Under the pieces are notes generated by a model that had not been told where the DNA came from, ran no database searches, and worked only from the letters and a program-made list of their open reading frames with translations. 64,000 bases of DNA from Trichoplax adhaerens (taxonomy: Eukaryota; Placozoa; Uniplacotomia; Trichoplacea; Trichoplacidae): contig NW_002060967.1 in NCBI RefSeq assembly GCF_000150275.1, forward strand, positions 558,001 to 622,000. Direction: 5' to 3'. The position numbers were made by a program, and so were the translations under genes. Position 1 is the first letter of the stretch, and every line of letters starts with the position of its first letter. This document shows, piece after piece, positions 1 through 16,700 of the stretch.

Positions 1-92
1 GAACGTATTTGGTACTATTATTAATGATACATGAACTGTTTTACTAAATTAATTATAAATACTATAATAACTTTATTTCTACCATTACTGAC

Positions 93-5712
<5,620 letters not shown>

Positions 5713-8334
5713 CTTGATGGAGTGGATTGAGCAAATGACGCAAGCGCACCTCCTTCCTTTGTACAGGTCACCCTTTGGGTGGCGTCTTGCTGTTTTTACC
5801 TTCACCCTCCAACCCCGAGTGAAGCCAAAGTGAATGAGACGTGATGACTGTATGAAGCGCTTCGTTCGTTTTCTATTTAATGGAAAGCTGCCTTGTCAGT
5901 CATCCATCCGCTCTTCCTGTCAGCTCAGTCTCATTGAACTACAGTTGACTACTGTATGGGTATTCGATTTATTTTCTCCTCAATCGAAAGCGGCCTTCGA
6001 TCTGTCCAGTCTTCTGTCCTTCATGAAATTCGACGTTGATCCGATCCGGTTCTGCTCCGGGCCTCGGTCCGCAGAGGTACAGTGCAAAGTACTGACTGGT
6101 CTGACGAGAGCTACTGTACACTGTACACTGTACTCTCCAAGTCTCTAGTCTGGACGGAGAAGAAGTTTTGCTGATGTCGGTGCAAGCAAATGTCGAAAAA
6201 TTGAGAAAATTTGCGAGTTTGTGCAATTGATTTTCCATTTTCAATTCAATTTTATACCACAACGAAAGAGAACGAGTTGATTGACAAGATTCCGTCGTCG
6301 AACTATCAGTGCAGTACTCAGTGTACGCACTGTACAGTACTGTACTGTATTGACCCATCCTATTTCGTAGCATTTGTGCCTATAAAGGGAGTTGAATTTT
6401 GGGCAATTTTGGTACAAGCAATTGTAGAAAAGTGGCGAGCTGGTGCAATCAATTTTGCATTTTCAATGCAATTTTATACCAAACGAAACGGAATGAGTTG
6501 ATTGACAAGATTCCGTCGTCAAACTATCGATACAGTACTCAGTGTACGCACCGTACTGTATTGACCAATTCTATGTTGTAGCATTTGTGCCTATAAAGGG
6601 AGAAGAATTTATTTTTGGCGATTTTGATACATGCAAATGTAGGAAAGTGGCGAGCTTGTGCAATCGATTTTCCATTTTCAATGCAATTATATACCAAACG
6701 AAAGAGAACGAGTTGATTGACAAGATTCCGTCGTCAAATTATCAGTACAGTACTCAGTGTACGCACTGTACTGTATTGATCAATTCTATTTTGTAGCATT
6801 TATGCCTATAAAGGGAGTTGAATTTTGGGCAATTTTGGTACAAGCAATTGTAGAAAAATGGCGAGCTTGTGCAATCGATTTTCCACTCAATTTTATACCA
6901 AACGAAAGAGAATGAGTTGATTGACAAGACTCCATCGTCAAACTATCGGTGCAGTACTCAGTGTACGCACCGTACTGTATTGACCAATTCTATGTTGTAG
7001 CATTTGTGCCTATAATAAAGGGAGAACAATTTATTTTTGGCGATTTTGATACATGCAAATGTAGGAAAGTTGCGAGCTGGTGCAATCGATTTTCCATTTC
7101 AATTTTATACCAAACGAAAGAGAATGAGTTGATTGACAAGACTCCTTCGTCAAACTATCAGTACAGTACTCAGTGTATGCACTGTACTGTATTGACCAAT
7201 TCTATGTTGTAGCATTTGTGCCTATAAAGGGAGTTGAATTTTTGACAATTTTGGTACAAGCAATTGCAGAAAAGTGGCGAGCTTGTGCAATCGATTTTCC
7301 ATTTTCAATGCAATTTTATACCAAATGAAAGAGAATGAGTTGATTGACAAGACTCCTTCGTCAAACTATCAGTGCAGTACTCAGTCTACGTACTGGACTG
7401 TATTGACCAATTCTATTTTGTAGCATGAGTAGCTAGGAATAACTTTATGACGAGACTAAACTGCTGTACTGGAAAGCTCCAAGCTGATTTTTTACTGACA
7501 GTACAGTATACTGAAGCAGCGTTCATTGCCATGGACATTGCACACTGTACACGAATAGTACTACGCTACTGTATACTGGGAATTGGGACAAAGTCGCTGT
7601 CATGGCGAGCCAGAGCATTGCAATGGAAGATCTTTGGAATCTGTCAGTCATGCTCTTGTTAGAAACTTGAGCTATGCAATGCCAACCCATGATTAACCCG
7701 CAGTCTAAAGCTGATAACTCTGGTACCAGCTATGCTGTACTCAAGAATAGAATTGTTCCTATCCATTGCACAGTATCTTAATCATTTGCCAGCTATTTTG
7801 CATCCAAGTCATTCTCCGCTCAGTAATGCAAAGAATCGTAGGTTCTCCTCCATTTCTATCATCGGTACTCTTCACAGTGAAGGCTTGCTTCCATGCTAAA
7901 CCATTCAGCATCAAATGTCCTAAGTCATAGAAGAAAAGTATCGGTTGTCTTGCATGATTGGGATTCAGTGCCCCTTCCTTGCTAGCCACAGTCATTTGCA
8001 TACAACTCGCTCTGCATTCCCACTGTTCATGAACAAGTAGCACTGCGCCTCCATGCTCAATTGCTCGTGTAGGAAATTAGATCGCTTTGCGGCGTCATAA
8101 TCGATCATGGATCGGTAACCTTCACTGTTCGCCACCGTCATTTTGCCTACTCTGCACTTGGCTAAATGCCTTGAAGAAAATAAATCAATATCAATATAGG
8201 GTAATAATATTGTCATATTGATTAACTGTATACTAGTGTACACTGTACAGTATAGAGAGCACGAGACGGATATACGTACTACAGGACCTGAACCATTTCG
8301 AGAGCGAGTTCGGTAGTCCAAGCCCATCGTCAAC
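5713..8334. other. Divergent intergenic region between ATG16L and PIN4
   Basis: ATG16L (leftwards) and PIN4 (rightwards) start at opposite ends of this 2.6-kb stretch, so it must hold both promoters unless there are remote 5' exons. About half is the tandem array at 6158-7425. The 5713-6157 part and 7430-8330 are relatively GC-rich, with many short palindromes built on GTACAGT/ACTGTAC. No convincing TATA box or extra coding exon was seen; open frames here are antisense or repeat-derived. Confidence 0.6.
6158..7425. repeat. Six-copy tandem array, unit about 204-221 bp
   Basis: The anchor phrase TTGATTGACAAGA recurs at 6278, 6499, 6714, 6918, 7130 and 7341. Each unit carries ATGCAATTTTATACCAAACG, then the anchor, then a hairpin-forming CAGTACTCAGTGTACGCAC followed by TGTACTGTATTGA, then GTAGCATTTGTGCCTATAAA. 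Two subtypes alternate: copies 2, 4 and 6 have a TTGGTACAAGCAATTG block, copies 3 and 5 a GATACATGCAAATGTAGG block. That implies amplification of a ~425-bp dimer. Short open frames in several units are by-products of the repeat. Confidence 0.93.
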
Positions 8335-10054
8335 ATGCCTAAGAAAGGCCAAGCTAAAGGTAAACCTCCATCAAATGGAGAAAATGAAAGCAATCATTGC
8401 ATCTACCATTTTTTATAGTCTATAAAATAGACCAGCAAGATTGTCGTTTGACGAATGTAGTCATGGAATAGGGCTATCGTAATCAAATTGATAGGAGCTA
8501 TTTTTATTCTAGATTTACCTTTGCCTACATGACCAATTTTGGCCCTTGTTTGCAAGGATTGAATTAGGTCATGCAACGATCGTAGTTTTGTTATTTTACG
8601 ATCAGCCAACCACTGGAATAGCATGATACTACGCTACACTACTGTCGAAGTAATCATATTAAACGTAGATGGTATCAATCGAGTTGTTCAAACTCTTCAT
8701 ATCATAACATTGACTGCATGACAGACGTCATTGCCAATGCTACACAAGGTGTTTGGTTAATGAACGCAACCAGTTTAGTCGGTTGGCAACGCTGTGATGA
8801 ATGGCTTGAATTGAATTTGATATTGCATTTTGTGTATAGTCTATCTTATAAATAATAAATATGCTATTTCTACCCTGCATATATTTCATCAAGGCAAAGG
8901 GAGCTCATCCACTAGTGCAGCAGAATCAGCTACATCTTCCGATAAGAAAAAGGGCAAGAGTAAAGGTGGCACTGCTGTAAAGGTAAGCCTACGACAAGAA
9001 ACCTTGACAACGCTGCTACGCCATGGCATCATGATGCAGTAGCATTTGAGTGCATTCGATAAAATGGTCCGTAGTGTTTTATCGATGGCAGATACAGCGT
9101 GATTATTAGAATGGCTCTACTGACGGTGCTGTAAAATAGAAGATATCTGCAATTACGTATAGACTGAAGCTGGGCTGCTACCCATTGAAGGATGGTTCAT
9201 TGCATTCACATCTCTAAAATTAATTGACTATTACAAATACAGTAGTTCATTCCACTAGTACACCTTCAGTATTCTCTTATTATACGTACTAGGTTCGACA
9301 TATACTATGTGAAAAACACTCTAAAGTTATGGAAGCTATGGCCAAATTAAAGGAAGGAATTGCTTTCAATCAAGTAGCTACGCAATACAGTGAAGATAAA
9401 GCTAGACAAGGGGTAAGCAAGCAACACAAAATACAGCATAAGATAGTCTTGGACCTAGAACGGGCGATAATTACTGTAGTGTTACATAAATCTCGTTCAG
9501 TAAAAATAGATGGCAAATTTTTAGTAAATAGTTGTAAGTAATCAAGATATTGATAGTCTTACTTGTTATACTAGGGTGATCTAGGATGGATGACTCGGGG
9601 ATCAATGGTAATAAGTTTGCTATACTTACACTTAAATTAGGCATTGCTGTCATGATAACAGTTGTTGTACTTATCTAATCCGTTGTTGCAATGCAGAAAT
9701 GTACTTTAGCCGATTGTCATCTTTTTCTTTGGCATTGTGAATCATTGAATCGAATGAATAACCTAATTAAAATTGCACTGTGGCTACAAAACCATTTTAA
9801 CTTGCAGCCTAATTACTTTTCTTTTGCATGATTGAGGAAATAACGCAACATGTAGAATTATAATGTCTAATAGATATGGTAGCTTTCTGTATATCTTTCT
9901 AAGCAATCTTCTGCATGTAACTGCTTAGGTTGGACCATTTCAAGAAGCTGCCTTTAACTTGGAACCTAGCACGGTAGCCAGTCCATCATATACAGACCCA
10001 CCAGTTAAAACTAAATTTGGTTACCATATCATTATGATTGAAGGGAAAAAGTAG
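8335..10054 (+). CDS. PIN4: Peptidyl-prolyl cis-trans isomerase, parvulin type (PIN4/Par14)
   Basis: Par14 is a small parvulin-type prolyl isomerase linked in animals to chromatin and pre-ribosome maturation. Exons 8335-8359, 8894-8982, 9293-9412, 9575-9607 and 9929-10054 join in phase to give 130 residues, against 131 for the human protein. Residues 1-38 are the basic, Gly/Ser/Lys-rich N-terminus (starts MPKKGQAKG, ends [11 protein letters not shown]). The parvulin domain follows: [65 protein letters not shown]. All usual catalytic-fold motifs are present. Exon 4 is only 33 nt. Introns are 534, 310, 162 and 321 bp and show no other genes. It is divergent from ATG16L. Identification is essentially certain. 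Confidence 0.97.
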
Positions 10055-12109
10055 AATAACTACATGAGTGCTAAATTTAGGCACGTCTTTTTTAAGCGTT
10101 GTATATATATCGTAAGATATTATTTGTAAGCAGTCACGATGTGTTCATTTCTATAACGCAATATCTTGTAAAATCATGGTAGCGTCAATTTCAATACCAC
10201 ACAAATTTAGAGATGTTTGGTTTATTATTGCCGCCATGGCATGGATGCTGGCACAGTGAGATAATGTTGATATGCGAGAAGACGGATATGGTGGCTATTC
10301 TACTTTACCTTCCGAAATTGAGGAATAATTGACGTTGACATAGACGATGCTAAAATGTGTGGTACAACCGAGAACACAAAAATAGTATTTATTTTGATAT
10401 CAACGCCTCAAAATAGGCTTCCCAATAGAGTAGAAGATGAAAACTATCCCTTATTGGAAATATTTCTATTTAGGATTTTATTGAACTAGATTAAAAAGAA
10501 TAAATGATTACAACGTTCAGGATCAACTCTAATAAATTGATATTATGCCATTTTACTCTAAAGTTTATATACGTGTATTTCTTCGTCGCATCAAAGCTTC
10601 TATTTCTGTCTTTCCATATGGAAAGATTGAATGTATTTTTCAATTGTTGGCAAGACTACAACGTTAGATTAAAATATCTAGCTAATTTCTACTAAGACCA
10701 CTTTACAGTTTTGAGAGAGGAATAAATAACGAGTGGGATAATATCATCTCTGTAACTTCTCGATGAAATGTTTCAGCCAGTGTTTGAATATCTGCCAGAT
10801 CCAATTTAATGTACTAAAATACGAAAGTTAGGAGTTAATACCTCAAGCCATTTCGTATCTAACCTGAGTCATGGATTTTCTATAGAGTGTATTACTATAA
10901 AGTTTTAGAAAAATTATGTCTGCTATAATTTCCCTATCAAGATCGCGCTAAAGGTTACATGCTCATCGTTAAAATGCCATATTAGTATCACAACGCCCTA
11001 TTGCAAACTATCATGCTATTGACTATATTTATTGTTCGATGATATACCCTTTACGCGTGCTAAAATTAGAAATTTTATTAATAAAAAAGGCTAATTTTTA
11101 TCGATACAAGATACAGCTGAATAATGAATCATTAAGAGAGTGAGCATAACAATGTAGTAAACTGTTATTTAAACTGAACGTGAGAATTTTAATATTGTGG
11201 TTATATCCTGCCAAATAAATATCTCCAAGTAGCAGCATTAACAAAAATTGAGTAAAAGTATATTCAAATATCTCCTTTAAAGTTTGGTAGTTAAGATACA
11301 GAATCAATCAATTCTATTACTTATCAACATAAAATAGGTTCAATTAACAATAATTATAATTATCAGAAAATGCCCTGTTGGGTTGATATCTGACCTCTTT
11401 TGTAGATCCCTTGAGGAAAGTTGTTTTATTACAGTAGTTGATTTTGATCACTTTTTAAAGCTTTTCGTTACATGAATTAGTTAAAAGCATTATACTTTTG
11501 TCTTTAAGTGCAGTAAAATCATATTAAGTTATTAGTAGCAAATTGTGCCTAGTAAACACAACAAGAACGTAGCTTCCATTTTATACTTTTAGCAGATTTT
11601 GAGAAGCAGCCAGTAGAAACATAGATAAATAGGAACATTCAAACTGAAATATAAGTTAATATTTTTGTCTTTTCAAGTGCAGTAAAATCATTCTTTCAAG
11701 TTATTATTAACAGATTATGCCTGGTTAGCACAACAAAGAAGTAGCTTCTATTTCATCATTTTTAGTAGATTCAAGAAGCAGCTAGCAGAAACATAAATAA
11801 ATAGAAATATTCAAATTGAAATATAAGTTGAAAAAGGTACTATTTGACAATGGAAAGGAAATAGCAAGAAAAAACGTTTTAAACATAGGATAGTAATGAA
11901 TAGCTCGCAGTCGTTTCAGGAAAACAAATAAGATGATTCATTGCTATCGTCATATTAGCTGTAAAATGATTAAAATGATTCATTGCTGTATTATTAGACT
12001 AAACATGGTACCAATTGGAGAATCTAATTAAAATGAGATTGAATAGTGATAGTCACAATTCTATTATACCTAAAGTGATCCGTACTTGTAATTTATTTAA
12101 TATAGCAAT
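10055..12109. other. Intergenic region downstream of PIN4
   Basis: This AT-rich stretch holds no gene that I can support. AATAAA-type signals on the + strand occur at about 10500 and 10720 but are far from the PIN4 stop. The recognisable structure is the tandem duplication at 11494-11830. Confidence 0.5.
11494..11830. repeat. Diverged tandem duplication, period about 169 bp
   Basis: Two adjacent copies (about 11494-11660 and 11661-11830) share in order AAGTGCAGTAAAATCAT, TTATTA..AGATT/AAATTGTGCCT, CACAACAA, GTAGCTTC, AAGAAGCAGC, AGAAACATA and ATTGAAATATAAGTT with small indels. No coding potential. Confidence 0.88.
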
Positions 12110-12450
12110 GAAATGCAAGACTAACAGTAAGTAAAATCATTTCAGAATGATAACATCTGTGATCGCCATTCTATCAAGGTTATTCTGCATAGTTGTAGTA
12201 AGCTAATACACCCATCAAATAACTCCCTTGGATAAGAGTACATTACTCAAAGCAATTACCTAGATAGTCCCCACGTCGGGCCAATTGGTATAATCCTATT
12301 GAGGTAAGCTTATGACTTCAACAAGAATTCTACAGCCATAATTATGATTTCGTGGAAGCCATTTGGGTAATGGATATCTGTTGAACTGATAAACACGTAC
12401 AGGTACGAAGTACTTGCACTCGCGCTCTTTTACATAGGAAGACTTGAATT
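12110..12450 (-). pseudogene. Relic copy of the 3' end of the adjacent GPCR gene
   Basis: This block is a diverged tandem copy of 12456-12755, which covers the 3' flank and last ~30 codons of the GPCR at 12657-13763. Both copies share TTCTGCATAGTTGTA, GGCCAATTGG, TGAGGTAAG, GGGTAATGGATA/GGTAATGGATA, CTGATAAACA, ACTTGCACT and GCGCTCTTTT. Read on the minus strand, the relic starts SLPM, then a stop, then KSASASTS, matching SLPIKKSASASTC in the gene before diverging. Only the tail is present, so it cannot encode a receptor. Confidence 0.82.
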
Positions 12451-12555
12451 ATAGAAATGAAGTAGAAGACTAAATAAAATCATTTTATAATGGTAAGATC
12501 CATAGCCTCCATTCTACCATGATAATTCTGCATAGTTGTATGCTTTGAATTAGAG

Positions 12556-12562
12556 TACATTT
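12556..12562 (-). terminator. Likely poly(A) signal of the GPCR gene
   Basis: AATAAA on the minus strand (TTTATT on +) lies ~95 bp beyond the GPCR stop. The relic copy upstream has lost the motif at the equivalent place. Confidence 0.5.
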
Positions 12563-12656
12563 ATTCGAAGTGGTTACACAGAAAGCTCAAATGCCAGGCC
12601 AATTGGAATACCCATGCTGAGGTAAGATTGTGACTTTGGGAATTCTTCTACCGTAA

Positions 12657-13763
12657 TCATGATTCCGGTATGGTTATTTTGGTAATGGATACTTGCTGTG
12701 CTGATAAACATGTACTTGCACTGGCGCTCTTTTTTATAGGAAGACTTGATCTTGGCGATTGCACAGGGGTAGAACCCACACGATGTCGACGACGTGGTAA
12801 ATCTTTTGTAGGTCGATTACAAGACAAGTATCGATGGATAAATAACTTTAGTTTCCGTCGTAAGATACCATTAGTAAGTGTATATAATATAGGATTAACT
12901 GCCGTATTTAAGAACGTAAGTAAATAAACCATTCTCTGAGTAGAAGGTGGTAAGAATTGGTTTTGTGTTGGAGCAGACGATTCCGCGATGGCGAGTACCA
13001 ATAATGGTACCCAACATAACATATTAGTGCCAACAATTAAAGATGTCGTTCTAATAGATTTTTTCAGATTTCGATCTTGAAAGTAACCAGCTACATTTTT
13101 ACTGTAAGCAACAATAAAAATAACAATGTAACAAGTGATAGTTACGCTAACACCAACGATTAAATAACTACTAACAACATAACCATAGACATAATTGGTT
13201 GTGTTGACTCCTTTGACATCTAAATTACACAAGACACTAAATCGATACCCATTTAAACCCACAATTTTGCCTAGTAATGGCATAGTAGCATAGCAAAAAG
13301 GAACAAGCCATGCTAGAACAATTTGAAAGATGGCTTTGTTGACGGTCATTCTCGAACGATAAAAGAACGGATTAGTGACTGCGATACAGCGATCAATGCT
13401 AATAAGAGCAGTGGTAAAAAGTGAAGTACCCATAATCCAAATCAGGAGAAAGCCTTGAAAATTACATAGTCCTTGTGATAATTGATTATATACGTAGCAC
13501 ATATTGGTTACAATAATGCTTGGCAAGACTAACAGCGCACTAATTAAATCCGTCACGGCTAAATTGGCAATAAATAGTGTATCTACATCTTGTTTTAATG
13601 ATGTCCGACAGACGATGGTTAAGCAGAAAGTGTTACCTAAACCAGACACGATCATAATGATCACAGCTCCTGGAATAAAGTAATATGTAAAAGCATTAGA
13701 TGGTTGCCATTGATCCAATGTAGTAGCTTCCGTACTGACATTGGTAGTAGTGAGATCAATCAT
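12657..13763 (-). CDS. Rhodopsin-family (class A) G-protein-coupled receptor, intronless
   Basis: A complete 368-residue seven-transmembrane receptor on one exon. The N-terminus is short, with a possible N-glycosylation site (NVS, residue 8). Class A landmarks are in order: GLGNT in TM1 (Asn44), LANLAVTD-like FIANLAVTD in TM2 (Asp72), TM3 Cys100 (GLCNFQGF) that can bridge to the Cys in extracellular loop 2 (SVLCNLD), SIDRCIAV with DRC in place of DRY (124-126), AWLVPF in TM4, NMLCWVPLL in TM6 and NTAVNPILY in TM7. The cytoplasmic tail is Arg- and Ser-rich (RRRHRVGSTPVQSPRSS) and suits phosphorylation. TM6 has CWVP, as in many amine and peptide receptors, but the ligand cannot be inferred. The start is the first in-frame ATG before the extracellular N-terminus. 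A relic of its 3' end lies downstream. Confidence 0.95.
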   Translation of the reverse strand: MIDLTTTNVSTEATTLDQWQPSNAFTYYFIPGAVIIMIVSGLGNTFCLTIVCRTSLKQDVDTLFIANLAVTDLISALLVLPSIIVTNMCYVYNQLSQGLCNFQGFLLIWIMGTSLFTTALISIDRCIAVTNPFFYRSRMTVNKAIFQIVLAWLVPFCYATMPLLGKIVGLNGYRFSVLCNLDVKGVNTTNYVYGYVVSSYLIVGVSVTITCYIVIFIVAYSKNVAGYFQDRNLKKSIRTTSLIVGTNMLCWVPLLVLAIAESSAPTQNQFLPPSTQRMVYLLTFLNTAVNPILYTLTNGILRRKLKLFIHRYLSCNRPTKDLPRRRHRVGSTPVQSPRSSLPIKKSASASTCLSAQQVSITKITIPES

Positions 13764-16700
13764 GATGGAGTTGGAATAAAATGATTCCAGATGAATACCA
13801 CCCTAGGTAAAGACTACTGAGTCTTACGGTATTTTGACAATACTTGGCAAGGACCAAAAAAATAGTTATGATCGCGCTGCATAACCAGCGCATAAGGAGC
13901 AGTAAAGTAATATTTTCTCCGTTATTGTTCTATTCAGTTTACTCTTTTAGTAGTGTTGCCGACTAGAAAGCAAAAAGAAGAAATTAAACTACTGCTATCA
14001 TTAGAAATCTCAATGTTATCTGTACTAAACTAACCAACAACATAAATATATAAATATATATATTATATGATAGATATAACTGCTACATTCATAGGTAACA
14101 ACGTGAAAAATTCAAATTCTTCTCCAACTAGAAATCTCGATAGCATCTGCACTAATTCAAGCAATACGATGTAAAAAAAGTGCAAATAGCGCTAAAAATT
14201 TAAGAGTTATTACCACAACGAAATTAAAGATAAAAAATAGGAAAAGTGCATACTTAGTTATGGCTCCTACTTTGCAAATACTGTAAATGACAAGAAGAAA
14301 TTTCGATATGATCTGTACTCATCTCAGCAATTACATTAAAAAAAAAATGGATCGGATAACGATGGCTGTATTACAAAAGTTTCGCACCAAGAAAGCCGGA
14401 ATTATTGTTGAATCTCGACAAAGTAATTTAAGACTAGAAGAAGATTTCACACTATTGCGTTGAAGTGCAAATCGAACACTGTTTATATGGCAAAATTTTC
14501 AAAATTTAACGTTAGAAAAGTATTACCAATACAACATAGAGATCGCTTTTATTTGTATTATCGCCAAGGTATGATTATTACCATGATATCATTGGACTTG
14601 GAGACCTGTGATGGGGATACTACTAATTTTGTTTTACAGCGGTAGTTATAGTCTTACGATGAAAAAGCAATTTATAGATGGAGTTACTGTCTTATACTGA
14701 GAGTTTGTTTGACTTTATTTACAGATTGATATTATTCAATTTCCAAATAAGCACCTGTACCATGTCAACAAGAAAATTTTTTTACTCGTAATTGCTACTC
14801 AAAGAATATATTGCTACAATACAAAGCATAGTTGCTTTAAAAGAGTTTAAGTAGCGTATGAGTTAAGGTACGCTAAATGCAAGTAAAGGAATAGATCGTA
14901 TCGAATATCGATGTCAGCAAAGCTTGCAATTTACTAATTTTGATGTTATGGGATGTTAATATTAATTAATCCTAAATAAAAGTGGATACTACTATGGCTT
15001 ATTTTAACGCAACTGGAAAATGACATTTCCAAAATCCTAAATGAAAGACTGTCTTGCTGTATGTGTATCTTATGGAATTTGAATTGCTGCTCATGTAGGA
15101 CAAATCAATGAGTCTTCCATTAGATTAGAATTCCGTATAAACTTACTGAATAAATGTATTATTCTATCCCTTCTATAGTAAAGAGTAGCACCCTTGCTTT
15201 TCATTTACCCTAGTCGGAAACCTTATGCACAATTTGCTCACTGTGAACGACATTCTTTGGGCAACGAATATCGGTTTTACTTTGGATCAGCGAATTGATG
15301 GAGATAATACTGTATATCAGTATTATCGGAACAGAAATATCGAATTACTTTCGGTGTTGAATGTCAGATACCAATTTTAATCATGATTTAATATCACATA
15401 ATATCCCACTCGATGTTGTCTACGTGAGCGTGAAAACATAAACAAGACTTAATATATTGCCGGCACAAATTCGTAGATATTCAATACTGGTATTGTTCAT
15501 ATTCTTATAAATAACAAACATTTATTACTATTGAGTGATGTATATATATTATAAATGAATGAGGATGCTAACCCAATCGATTTCGATGGAACGAAAATCG
15601 GGCTTTAGAATCGTATTAATTATGTCGGAAATGGAGAGGTACCGGTATAGAAAGGTCAACTACGGTGGAATAAATCGGTCAAGCCCTTGTATATTGTATT
15701 GTATCAATTTGCATGATAGAACAAGCTTAAAAACTAGCTATAAACACTTGAAAACTGTTGGACGTGATGGTAAATAGGCTATTTAAAATAGCCATTTCAT
15801 ATCATACAAAAAAAATTGTAAAGGTAAAGAGTCAACATTATAAATGGTTAATAAATTAAATAAGTCAAGTTGATTGTATCCAAAATGTATTATTTCAAAT
15901 TAGACGTTCTCTTCACGATACTATAAGGAAACAAGAATCAATAATTAATTAAAGAACATTACAATGGCCAGACTAAATTTATCTTCGTAGTTCTTTTAGT
16001 GAATTGAAAGAAGATATAAAACCATCAACTATTCCCTACGGTGATCGCTACGGTACCATTTAGGTGTACGAAAATGATAGTGTTATATTTTATTAAACAG
16101 ATCATTAAGAGAAGAAAAATACAGCTACATAATGCAACCTCTATCGTTTGGGGTGAAATTAAGCTGTTTATTATTTGTGTTGGTTTTGCTTACTATTTGA
16201 CCTAGATGAATATCTAGTACTGCCAGTTCAAGATGGATTGCCTTCTTTTTATAGATTGAGTTGTCTATAATACACTGGTATGGTTATTTTAATTTTAGAG
16301 AAAGAGCTAAGATTCTAAATGCTATCCTGATGTTGAGTATTCGATTGGTAAAACTATCATGCCTATAAAAGAAAAGCATGTAAATGAATGCTATCGACTT
16401 TATCTTTTTAAGGAAAATCGATTGCAATATTTGAATTTTATGTTGCTCAGTGAGAAAATGCGATATTGCTATTAATTATTTTTAATAAAGTCAGTAAATT
16501 GCAATAGTCAAGCTCCTGTTGCCATGCGGATATTTTAAAAGTCTTAATTAAATCAACATCATTTTATAACATAGAATAGATTATTTCTTGGCTGTTGGCT
16601 CTAGATTTGTTGCTATGATCTACTAACTGATTTCATTAATGCAATTCTAATAAATTAGATTACAATAGAGTTTACGGCTGATCTAGACGACAAATTAATA

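Noticed and set aside
6211-7212. Several 60-96-codon plus-strand open frames
   Set aside because: They fall on the tandem repeat units and recur with the repeat, with frame changes between units.
7759-8393. Two overlapping minus-strand open frames of 94 and 133 codons
   Set aside because: They lie antisense to the PIN4 5' region, have no recognisable domain and no splice support; likely chance in a GC-richer stretch.
12670-12927. 85-codon plus-strand open frame
   Set aside because: Antisense shadow of the GPCR cytoplasmic tail and TM7.
15190-15380. Open stretch of ~60 codons with plausible amino-acid composition
   Set aside because: No homology, no paired exons and an uncertain start; not enough to call a gene.
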